A stretch of DNA of 64,000 nucleotides from an uncultured Prevotella sp. GTDB taxonomy: Bacteria; Bacteroidota; Bacteroidia; Bacteroidales; Bacteroidaceae. Position numbers and translations under genes: made by a program. Shown piece after piece: positions 40,209-47,940 of this stretch; the stretch's first letter is position 1; the number at the start of each line of letters is the position of its first letter. The stretch spans positions 22,375-86,374 of the forward strand of contig CALBLK010000030.1 of the NCBI GenBank assembly GCA_937895845.1, written 5' to 3'. The notes beneath the pieces are model-generated. The model made no database searches. It was not told where the DNA came from and was given only the letters and a program-made list of their open reading frames with translations.

Positions 40209-43200
40209 ATGAAACCAATCTGCTTGTTCAGGCTCTTTTGCCTTGCCATGCTCGCACCGCTGTCATTGAGCGCAAGCGCCCAGCGATCGGTGGGCGACTT
40301 CATTGAGTCTAAGTCTAACAACGAGGCCAAGCGCGGCGTGCAGCGCGTGTTGCAATACCGTCCCGAGGGTGACGAACTGGTGTGCTGGCAAGGGAAAAAC
40401 CGCTACACCAGGGCACTTTACGGCGGCTATACCGACTACCGGGTCGAGACGAGCGACGTGCCGATATTTGCCGTTTTCAAGAAAGGTCATCACCGCAACA
40501 TCCGCTTCCGGGTGAACGGTGTGCCGCTGGAAACCGTGGAGAAGTGCCGTGCCGGCTACTTGGAGGCGCGCCGCAGTTACAGTCTGGCCGACGGGCGCTG
40601 GGATGGCGCGGGCCGCCAGGCGTGCCTGTCCCTGGAGGTGCAGGCCCTCCACGGCAGCGAGGGGGCCATCTTCCGCTTCGCCACCGGCCAAGCCTCGTCG
40701 CCCCTTGATGTAGAGACCTGGGTGTGTGCCATCACAGACAAGGTGAGGATGCGCCGCAACGGAGACATGGGCGCCGACCCGGCCGGTGTGTTCGCCCCCC
40801 ATCCGGCCAACAAGAACCTGGTGGTTTCAAAGGCCGTGTGCAACAGCCAGCGGCGGGTGGCCTATGTTGTTGTAATGCTTGACAGCGTTGCCCCCATGCC
40901 TTTTGAGCAGGCTGACAAGCTGTGGGCAGAAACCCTGGAAGCCAACCGCAAGCTGGCCTCGCGTGTGCGTTTCACCACCCCCGACCCCTATCTCAATCCA
41001 CTTGGAGGAGCCTTGGCCGTGGCCGCCGACGGCGACTGGGACGGAAAGACATGGCTGCATGGCTGTGTGGGCTGGCGGATGCCGCTGGCCGGCTGGCGCG
41101 CCGGCTATCTGGGCGATGTCCTTGGCTGGCCCGACCGCGCACGCTCCCATTTCGACGCCTATGCCAAAAGCCAGGTCACGGACGTGCCACCCATCTATCC
41201 GCATCCGTCGCAAGACCCCAAGATGAACATGGCAAGGGCCGAGAAGAAGTGGGGCACCCAGATGTATAGCAACGGCTATATCTGCCGTAACCCGGAGCGC
41301 AACAACCAGATGCACCATTACGACATGAACCTCAACTATATGGATGAGCTGCTCTGGCACTTCCAGTATGATGCCGACACGGCCTATATGCGCAAGATGT
41401 GGCCGGTCATCACGGCCCATCTGGCTTGGGAGAAGCGCAACTTTGACCCTGACAACGACCACCTTTACGATGCCTATTGCTGCATCTGGGCCAGCGACGC
41501 CCTCTATTATAGCGGCGGGGCCGTGACCCATTCGTCGGCCTACAACTACCGGGGCAACCTGCTTGCGGCGCGCATCGCCGAACTGATTGGCGAGAACCCC
41601 GAACCCTACCGCCGCGAGGCTGAGGCTATCGCCGCAGCCATGAACAGCCGCCTGTGGCTTGAAGGGCCGGGGCACTGGGGTGAGTACCAGGACCTGATGG
41701 GCCTTCGGCGCGTGCACGAGAGTGCGGCACTGTGGTCGGTCTACACCCCCATTGACTGCGGAGTGGGCACGCCAGAGCAGTGGTACCGCGCCACTTGCTA
41801 TGTCGACACGGCGCTGCCCCACATCCCCGTGGTCACTGCCGATGGCCGGAACTACGGCTCGACGGTGTCCACCTCCAACTGGCTGCCCTATGCGTGGAGC
41901 ATCAACAATGTGGCCGCGGCCGAGGTGATGCACACGGCGCTGGCCTATTTCGAGGCCGGGCGCAGCGAGGACGGCTACAAGCTGATGATGGCCAACATCA
42001 TGGACCAGATGTACATCGGTGACAGTCCGGCCAACTTCGGACAGCTGAGTTTCTATGATGCCGCGCGCGGCGAGTGCTACCGCGACTTCGGCGACTGCAT
42101 CGGCATTTCTGCGCGCACCCTCATACAGGGACTGTTCGGCGTGGTGCCCGACGCCCTCCATGGCCGGCTGGTCATCCGCCCAGGCTTCCCGGCCGCGTGG
42201 GACAGCGCCGCTATCCACACACCCTACCTTGACTACCGCTTTAACCGCGTAGGCGGCAAGGCTGTCTACGAGGTGACCCAGCGCATGGCCCGTCCGTTGA
42301 CGGTAGTCATCCGGCAGAACCTCGGTGAGGGACGTTTCCGCGACGTGGTGGGGTCGGCAGACCTTACCCAGCGCATTGAGGTCGACTTTCCTGTGGACAA
42401 CGCACCTGTTCCGGTGGCCGAGACTGCGGCCGCATCCCTTGAGAAACGCCGGCCGGCGGCCCTGTGCACCGACCTGTCGCTGCTTGAGGGAAAGCGTCTT
42501 GTCCCTGTGTGCATGGACGGTCTGCTGAATGCCGGGGTGAGTGACATCTTCAACAATGAGTACCGCTCGCCGCGCCCGCCCTACACCACGCTCCAGCTGC
42601 CCGTGCAGGGCATGGGGGAGTGGTGCCATCCCACCCTGAAGGCCGAGATTGACGACTCGCTGTTCCGCTCCAAGGTGAGCGGCGGACTGATAAGGGTGGG
42701 CGGCGCCCCGTTCCGCTCGCCGGCCAAAGGACATAACATTGCCTACACCTCGCTGTTCGACAACTACCCCGACAGCATTGAACTGCCCTTGAAAGGGCGT
42801 GCCTCCGGGGTGGCCCTTCTGATGGCCGGGTCTACCAACCACATGCAGAGCCGCATTGCCAATGCCTTGGTCACGGTGACCTATGCCGACGGAACCGCAG
42901 ACACGCTCCGTCTGGTCAACCCGGACAACTGGTGCCCCATTGAGCAAGACTACTATGTTGACGGCAAGGCCTTCAGTGTTCTTCAGCCCCGTCCGCTCCG
43001 CTTCTGTTTTGGCAAGGCCAACGCTTCCGGGACTGGCGTGCTGGAGAGCCGCGACCTTGGCCGCGACCTTGGCATCACCGAGGTGTATGGCCGTCTGCTG
43101 CCCGGCGGGGCGGGCCAGCTGCTCGCGCTGCCCCTCGACCCCTCCAAGCGTCTCCGTTCGCTCAGACTGCGCACGCTTTCCAACGATGTCGTTGTGGGCC

Positions 43201-43226
43201 TGATGGCCGTCACACTTGTCAGGTAG
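40209..43226 (+). CDS. DUF4450-type secreted six-hairpin glycosidase
   Basis: A 1005-residue exported protein (signal ending LSLSASAQ). Residues ~1-270 are beta-rich (N-terminal supersandwich). From about 275 to 640 is an (alpha/alpha)6 barrel: WDGKTWLHGCVGWRMPLAGWR, then MNLNYMDELLWHFQYD, YDAYCCIWASDALYYSGG and WYRATCYVDTALP. A C-terminal beta domain of ~330 residues follows. This is the layout of proteins annotated DUF4450, near GH78/GH127-type clans. Candidate catalytic acids (for example in NLNYMDEL) cannot be fixed without structure. It has its own promoter and no SusC/D partner nearby. Substrate unknown. The last codons give a TAG stop. Confidence 0.75.
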   Translation: MKPICLFRLFCLAMLAPLSLSASAQRSVGDFIESKSNNEAKRGVQRVLQYRPEGDELVCWQGKNRYTRALYGGYTDYRVETSDVPIFAVFKKGHHRNIRFRVNGVPLETVEKCRAGYLEARRSYSLADGRWDGAGRQACLSLEVQALHGSEGAIFRFATGQASSPLDVETWVCAITDKVRMRRNGDMGADPAGVFAPHPANKNLVVSKAVCNSQRRVAYVVVMLDSVAPMPFEQADKLWAETLEANRKLASRVRFTTPDPYLNPLGGALAVAADGDWDGKTWLHGCVGWRMPLAGWRAGYLGDVLGWPDRARSHFDAYAKSQVTDVPPIYPHPSQDPKMNMARAEKKWGTQMYSNGYICRNPERNNQMHHYDMNLNYMDELLWHFQYDADTAYMRKMWPVITAHLAWEKRNFDPDNDHLYDAYCCIWASDALYYSGGAVTHSSAYNYRGNLLAARIAELIGENPEPYRREAEAIAAAMNSRLWLEGPGHWGEYQDLMGLRRVHESAALWSVYTPIDCGVGTPEQWYRATCYVDTALPHIPVVTADGRNYGSTVSTSNWLPYAWSINNVAAAEVMHTALAYFEAGRSEDGYKLMMANIMDQMYIGDSPANFGQLSFYDAARGECYRDFGDCIGISARTLIQGLFGVVPDALHGRLVIRPGFPAAWDSAAIHTPYLDYRFNRVGGKAVYEVTQRMARPLTVVIRQNLGEGRFRDVVGSADLTQRIEVDFPVDNAPVPVAETAAASLEKRRPAALCTDLSLLEGKRLVPVCMDGLLNAGVSDIFNNEYRSPRPPYTTLQLPVQGMGEWCHPTLKAEIDDSLFRSKVSGGLIRVGGAPFRSPAKGHNIAYTSLFDNYPDSIELPLKGRASGVALLMAGSTNHMQSRIANALVTVTYADGTADTLRLVNPDNWCPIEQDYYVDGKAFSVLQPRPLRFCFGKANASGTGVLESRDLGRDLGITEVYGRLLPGGAGQLLALPLDPSKRLRSLRLRTLSNDVVVGLMAVTLVR

Positions 43227-43273
43227 TGGTGAAAAAGCAGCCGTTTCACAGCTGCCGCCTCGGTTTTTTTTCT

Positions 43274-43281
43274 TAATTTTG
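43274..43281 (+). promoter_or_regulatory. -7 box giving a nearly leaderless mRNA
   Basis: TAATTTTG ends only 9 nt before the ATG at 43291, so transcription would begin at or just before the start codon. No clear TTTG at the expected distance. Confidence 0.45.
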
Positions 43282-43290
43282 CAGCAAAAT

Positions 43291-44847
43291 ATGGAGAAAC
43301 TACTGCAACTGTACGCGCAGTGGGCCGGGCAGGAGCCTGCGCGCGTTGAAAAACTCCCCGGGGCTGGCAGCAACCGTGTCTATTACAGGATGTGGAGCGG
43401 CAGCGGTGCCACTGTGGTCGGTGTGGTGGGCACCAGTCGCGACGAGAACCACGCCTTTGTCTACCTGAGCAACCATTTCGCCTCGCGAAAGTTGCCTGTG
43501 CCCAGCGTGCTGGCCGTCAGTGCCGACGAGTTGCGCTATCTCCAGACCGACCTTGGCTCGCTGTCCCTGTATGACGCCCTTGCCGGCGGCCGCAATGCCG
43601 GCGGCCGCTACAATGTGCATGAGCGCGAGCTGCTGGCCCGCACCATCCGCGAACTGCCCAACATCCAGATACGCGGTGCGCGTGGCCTTGACTTCTCCAA
43701 CTGCTACCCGCAGCCCGAGTTCGACCGCAACAGTGTGCTGTTCGACCTCAATTACTTCAAGTACTGCTTTCTCAAGGCCACCGAGCTCGACTTTCACGAG
43801 CTCAAGCTCGAGGCCAGCTTCCACCTGTTTGCCAAGGAACTCACCGCCGAACGGGCCGACGCTTTTCTCTACCGCGACTTCCAGGCGCGCAATGTGATGC
43901 TTGACGGCAGTGGCAACCCCTACTTTATTGATTTCCAGGGCGGGCGCAAGGGACCCTATTACTACGACCTTGCCTCCTTCCTCTGGCAGGCCTCTGCCCG
44001 TTACTCGCACAAGTTGCGGCGCGAGCTGGTCTATGCCTACTACGAATCGCTCAGGAACTACACCGAGGTGCCCCCGGTTCGCCATTTCGTCGAGCGGCTC
44101 AGCCAGTTTGTCCTCTTCCGTACACTGCAAGTGCTGGGTGCCTACGGCTTCCGCGGCTATTTCGAACAGAAACGCCATTTCATCGAATCCATCCCTCCGG
44201 CCATCCAGAACCTGCGCGAGCTCTTGCAACTTGACTGCTTCCCTTACCCCTATCTGATGGAGCTGCTGCGGCGCGTCACCGAGCTGCCGCGGTTCGCGCG
44301 GATTGAGCAGCCGGCCGCAAGCCGGGCCGACGGCTACCGCGTGGCCGGTGACAGCGTGTGCCAAGCCCATCCCCAGGACGGGCCGGCAACCTTTTCCAAG
44401 TATGACGGCAAGGGGCCGCTTGTGGTCCGCGTCTACAGCTTTTCCTATCGGAAAGGCATCCCCGATGACGAGAGCGGCAACGGCGGAGGCTACGTCTTCG
44501 ACTGCCGGGGCACCCACAACCCCGGGCGCTATGAGCCTTACAAGCTGCTCACCGGGCTTGACGAGCCTGTCATCCGCTTCCTTGAGGATGACGGGGAGAT
44601 ACTGACTTTTCTTGACAGCGTTTACCGGCTGGCCGACGCCCACGTGCGCCGCTATATCCAGCGCGGCTTCACCTCGCTGATGTTCTGCTTCGGCTGTACC
44701 GGCGGACAGCACCGCAGTGTTTACAGCGCCCAGCACTTGGCCGAGCACATTCACCGCAAGTTCGGAATCGAGGTGCGCATCGAGCACCGCGAGCAAGGCA
44801 TCCGCCAGGTGCTCGAAGCGTCAGACCAACACCAGCAGGACGTATGA
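43291..44847 (+). CDS. Amino-sugar kinase (AmgK-like) fused to a RapZ C-terminal domain
   Basis: A 518-residue fusion. Residues 1-~340 are an aminoglycoside-phosphotransferase-fold kinase: the catalytic loop is FLYRDFQARNVML (Asp196) and the metal Asp is Asp214 in FIDFQGGRKGPYYYDLASF. AmgK enzymes phosphorylate MurNAc/GlcNAc at C1. Residues ~374-500 match the C-terminal domain of RapZ: VRVYSFSYRKGIPDD, FDCRGTHNPGRYE, LTGLDEPVIRFL and FCFGCTGGQHRSVYSAQHLAEH; the RapZ N-terminal P-loop domain is absent. In E. coli this domain senses glucosamine-6-phosphate. It overlaps the uridylyltransferase gene by 4 bp. The frame is open to 43216, but ATG 43291 is chosen. Confidence 0.85.
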   Translation: MEKLLQLYAQWAGQEPARVEKLPGAGSNRVYYRMWSGSGATVVGVVGTSRDENHAFVYLSNHFASRKLPVPSVLAVSADELRYLQTDLGSLSLYDALAGGRNAGGRYNVHERELLARTIRELPNIQIRGARGLDFSNCYPQPEFDRNSVLFDLNYFKYCFLKATELDFHELKLEASFHLFAKELTAERADAFLYRDFQARNVMLDGSGNPYFIDFQGGRKGPYYYDLASFLWQASARYSHKLRRELVYAYYESLRNYTEVPPVRHFVERLSQFVLFRTLQVLGAYGFRGYFEQKRHFIESIPPAIQNLRELLQLDCFPYPYLMELLRRVTELPRFARIEQPAASRADGYRVAGDSVCQAHPQDGPATFSKYDGKGPLVVRVYSFSYRKGIPDDESGNGGGYVFDCRGTHNPGRYEPYKLLTGLDEPVIRFLEDDGEILTFLDSVYRLADAHVRRYIQRGFTSLMFCFGCTGGQHRSVYSAQHLAEHIHRKFGIEVRIEHREQGIRQVLEASDQHQQDV

Positions 44848-45575
44848 TGCAAGCCATGATTTTCGCCGCAGGCCTGGGCACACGCCTCAAGCCACTGACC
44901 GACACCATGCCCAAGGCCATGGTGAGGGTGGGGGGGGAGCCCCTGCTGTGGCACGTGCTGATGAAGCTGAAGCGCGCAGGTGTGCAGCTGGTGGTGGTCA
45001 ATGTCCATCACTTCGCCCGGCAGATTGTTGACTACCTCAGTGAGAATGACAATTTCGGGATGGACATCCGTGTGAGCGACGAGACCGACTGCCTGCTCGA
45101 CACGGGCGGCGGACTGCGCAAGGCCGCGCCCCTGTTCCGCCGGGATATGCCCATACTGATTCATAACGTTGACATCATGAGCAATGTCGACCTGCGCGCT
45201 CTGGCCGCTTCGGCCGCAGGGCACGACGCGCTCCTTCTGGTCAGCCGGCGCGTCACCAAGCGCTACCTGCTCTTTGACGAAGCCACGCGGCTGGCCGGCT
45301 GGACGAACATTGCGACCGGCGAGGTGCGCTCTCCCAATCCGCAGTTTGACCCGGCCAAGTGCCGGCGCTATGCCTTCTCGGGCATCCATGTCGTGCAGCC
45401 CTCGCTGCTCGACATGATGAAAGGCTGGCCCGACAGGTTCGGCATCATTGACTTTTACCTTGATGTCTGCGCCCGGGCCGACATCCATGGCCTTCCCCAG
45501 GGCAGTCTCCGGCTCCTTGACGTGGGCAAGCTGGACACGCTGGAGCAGGCCGAGCGTTTTGTCACGACAGTTTAA
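44844..45575 (+). CDS. MurU-like nucleotidyltransferase
   Basis: A 243-residue NTP transferase: AMIFAAGLGTRLKPLTDTMPKAM (nucleotide loop), the LLDTGGGLRKA motif and HNVDIMSN (metal-binding Asp). The size and the LLDTGGG pattern match MurU, which makes UDP-MurNAc from MurNAc-1-phosphate, better than longer GlmU or GalU proteins. It is translationally coupled (4-bp overlap) to the AmgK-like kinase, giving a cell-wall-sugar salvage pair. The guaA start is 15 nt downstream. A second ATG follows directly (44847). Confidence 0.85.
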   Translation: MMQAMIFAAGLGTRLKPLTDTMPKAMVRVGGEPLLWHVLMKLKRAGVQLVVVNVHHFARQIVDYLSENDNFGMDIRVSDETDCLLDTGGGLRKAAPLFRRDMPILIHNVDIMSNVDLRALAASAAGHDALLLVSRRVTKRYLLFDEATRLAGWTNIATGEVRSPNPQFDPAKCRRYAFSGIHVVQPSLLDMMKGWPDRFGIIDFYLDVCARADIHGLPQGSLRLLDVGKLDTLEQAERFVTTV

Positions 45576-45590
45576 ACCAACCCTATATCC

Positions 45591-47222
45591 ATGCAACAGA
45601 AGATTATCATTCTCGATTTCGGATCGCAAACCACCCAGCTTATCGGCCGCCGTGTCCGTGAGCTGGATACCTTCTGCGAGATTCTTCCGTACAACAAGTT
45701 CCCCAAGGACGACCCCTCGGTGATTGGTGTGATTCTGAGCGGCTCGCCGTTCTCCGTCCACGACCCCGAGGCATTCAAGGTCGACCTCAGCCAGTTCGTG
45801 GGCCGGCTCCCGGTGCTGGGCATCTGCTACGGTGCGCAGTACATTGCCTACGCCAATGGCGGCCGGGTGGAGAAGGCCGACACCCGCGAGTATGGCCGTG
45901 CCCACCTGGAGACGGTTGACACCGCCAACCCCCTGTTCCGCGGCTTCGAACCCCACTCGCAGGTGTGGATGAGCCATGGCGACACCATCACGGCCATCCC
46001 CGAGGGCTATGCGTGCATCGCCTCGACCGCCAGTGTAAGGTATGCGGCCTACTACGCTCCGCACCCCGCACCCCAGGCCGGCGACTGCCCGCTGTGGGCA
46101 GTGCAGTTCCACCCCGAGGTGTTCCACACCGTGCAGGGCACCCGGCTGCTCCGCAACTTTGTGGTCGGCATCTGCGGCTCGCGGCAGGACTGGAGCGCAG
46201 CCTCGTTTGTCGACACCACGGTGGCTGACCTGAAGCGCCAGCTCGGCGGCGACCGCGTTATCCTCGGACTGTCCGGCGGCGTTGACTCCTCGGTGGCTGC
46301 CGTGCTGCTCAACCGCGCTATCGGCAGCAACCTCACCTGCATCTTCGTAGACCATGGCATGCTCCGCAAAAACGAGTTTGCCGATGTGATGCACGACTAC
46401 GAGTGCCTGGGGCTGAACGTCATTGGCGTGGATGCCGGCGCCAAGTTTTTCGCCGACCTTGCCGGCGTGACCGACCCCGAGCAGAAGCGCAAGATTATCG
46501 GCCGCGACTTTGTCGAGGTGTTCAATGCCGAGGCCAAGAAGATAGCGGGTGCCAGATGGCTGGCGCAGGGCACCATCTACCCCGACCGCATAGAGAGCCT
46601 GAACATTACAGGCAAGGTGATCAAGAGCCACCACAACGTAGGCGGGCTGCCCAAGGAGATGAACCTCAAACTCTGTGAGCCGCTCAAGTGGCTGTTCAAG
46701 GACGAGGTGCGCCGCGTGGGCCGCCAGCTGGGCATGCCCGAGCACCTCATCGCGCGTCACCCCTTCCCCGGACCCGGCCTGGCTGTGCGCATCCTTGGCG
46801 ACATCACTCCCGAGCGTGTGCGCATCCTTCAGGATGCCGATGACATCTTCATCCGCGGCTTGCGCGACTACAAGCAGAGGCTTTCGGGCGAGGAGGCCCG
46901 CAGGGTGCTGGCTGCCGGCGTGCCGGCCAGGATGGCCGACGGCGAGATAGAGGTGTCGCTTTACGACCAGATATGGCAGGCCGGCACCGTGCTGCTGTCC
47001 ACTGTCCGCTCCGTTGGCGTGATGGGCGACGAGCGAACCTACGAGCATCCCGTTGCCCTGCGTGCCGTTACCAGTACCGACGCCATGACTGCCGACTGGG
47101 CGCATCTGCCCTACGACTTCATGGCTAAGGTCTCCAACGAGATTATCAACAAGGTGAAAGGCGTGAACAGGGTTTGCTATGACATCTCCTCGAAGCCGCC
47201 TTCGACAATAGAGTGGGAGTGA
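45591..47222 (+). CDS. guaA: GMP synthase (glutamine-hydrolysing)
   Basis: A 543-residue enzyme aminating XMP to GMP. N-terminal class I amidotransferase (IIILDFGSQTTQLIGRRVREL, VLGICYGAQYIA with the catalytic Cys, FHPEVFHT with His and Glu), then the ATP pyrophosphatase P-loop LSGGVDSSVAA and the C-terminal dimerisation domain (RHPFPGPGLAVRILG, ending SKPPSTIEWE). All sites present. The 'THGDT' region reads VWMSHGDT, normal. Third gene of the kinase-murU-guaA run. Confidence 0.97.
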   Translation: MQQKIIILDFGSQTTQLIGRRVRELDTFCEILPYNKFPKDDPSVIGVILSGSPFSVHDPEAFKVDLSQFVGRLPVLGICYGAQYIAYANGGRVEKADTREYGRAHLETVDTANPLFRGFEPHSQVWMSHGDTITAIPEGYACIASTASVRYAAYYAPHPAPQAGDCPLWAVQFHPEVFHTVQGTRLLRNFVVGICGSRQDWSAASFVDTTVADLKRQLGGDRVILGLSGGVDSSVAAVLLNRAIGSNLTCIFVDHGMLRKNEFADVMHDYECLGLNVIGVDAGAKFFADLAGVTDPEQKRKIIGRDFVEVFNAEAKKIAGARWLAQGTIYPDRIESLNITGKVIKSHHNVGGLPKEMNLKLCEPLKWLFKDEVRRVGRQLGMPEHLIARHPFPGPGLAVRILGDITPERVRILQDADDIFIRGLRDYKQRLSGEEARRVLAAGVPARMADGEIEVSLYDQIWQAGTVLLSTVRSVGVMGDERTYEHPVALRAVTSTDAMTADWAHLPYDFMAKVSNEIINKVKGVNRVCYDISSKPPSTIEWE

Positions 47223-47287
47223 CCCCGCGCGTGACACCCGGCACTAAAGCCGGCCGACCTTGTGGCCCGGTCATCGTGATGCAATGA

Positions 47288-47342
47288 GAAAGATACTGTC
47301 TGGCAATTCCTTTTGAAGCCAGACGGTCTCTTTCCTTTTTTT
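47288..47342 (+). terminator. guaA operon terminator
   Basis: A 17-bp imperfect stem (47288-47304 with 47318-47334, one mismatch, one G-U, 13-nt loop) followed by CTTTTTTT. Confidence 0.85.
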
Positions 47343-47470
47343 ATGCAAGCCAGTCGCCTGGCCTGACTGGGAATTGCCTGGGTGAGGGGTTCTCCCATGC
47401 CACTGGCATTTTCGGCCTGCTGGCCTGTTCATGATGCCTTCCTGTTTTTGCACAAGAACTGTAGGGTGGT

Positions 47471-47580
47471 GCGGAATGGCCGCTTCTGGCTCGCCAAACG
47501 GTTCGTATCGCAGTGCGAAACGGTGCGTTTTAGCGTGCGAAACGGCCCATACTGCAAGGCGAAACAGACTGTTCAGCCAT
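47471..47580. repeat. 22-bp-period intergenic array 3
   Basis: Five head-to-tail units of exactly 22 bp. The in-phase motif reads GGAATGG, CAAACGG, GAAACGG, GAAACGG and GAAACAG (47473, 47495, 47517, 47539, 47561). The unit CGAAACGGCCCATACTGCA (in 47537-47558) is very close to the reverse complement of the array 1 unit. Confidence 0.85.
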
Positions 47581-47678
47581 ACTCGGTGTCCAATCGTGAC
47601 TTTTTGTTTGTTGAATTGCTGATTGTTAATTTAACATTATTTAATGTATGAACTACACTATTTATTGAAACTTTCACT

Positions 47679-47940
47679 ATTTTTGCATTGTCTAAAGGGA
47701 AAAGATACAAGAAGAAAAGGATTTGTGACAGAAGCTAAAGACTTGATGTGCTTGTATAAGTAAAGTCCTTCTTCTATAAAGTCTTTCTTCTATTAAGTAG
47801 GTTCGCGTACCTAACTTATATTTCGAGTGCAGTTGATTGCACATACTAACCTAACCGGTTGATTACTCATCCTGACCTAGCAGAACGGAGAATACCTATA
47901 CTAACTTTAATTTAATTTTAATAACCAAAACTAAAAGCTT
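47679..47940 (+). promoter_or_regulatory. Promoter box and structured leader of the PUL's first gene
   Basis: TATTTTTG (47679-47686) fits the -7 box; the -33 box is unclear. A ~250-nt untranslated leader follows. It contains a near-repeat (GTCCTTCTTCTAT / GTCTTTCTTCTAT), a hairpin TAAGTAGGT/ACCTAACTTA (47794-47818, one bulge) and a hairpin GTGCA/TGCAC (47827-47842). No riboswitch class recognised. Confidence 0.5.

Noticed and set aside
47797..47816. tRNA-like GGTTCGCGTACC segment
   Set aside because: Resembles a T-loop only superficially; no acceptor or anticodon stem can be built around it.
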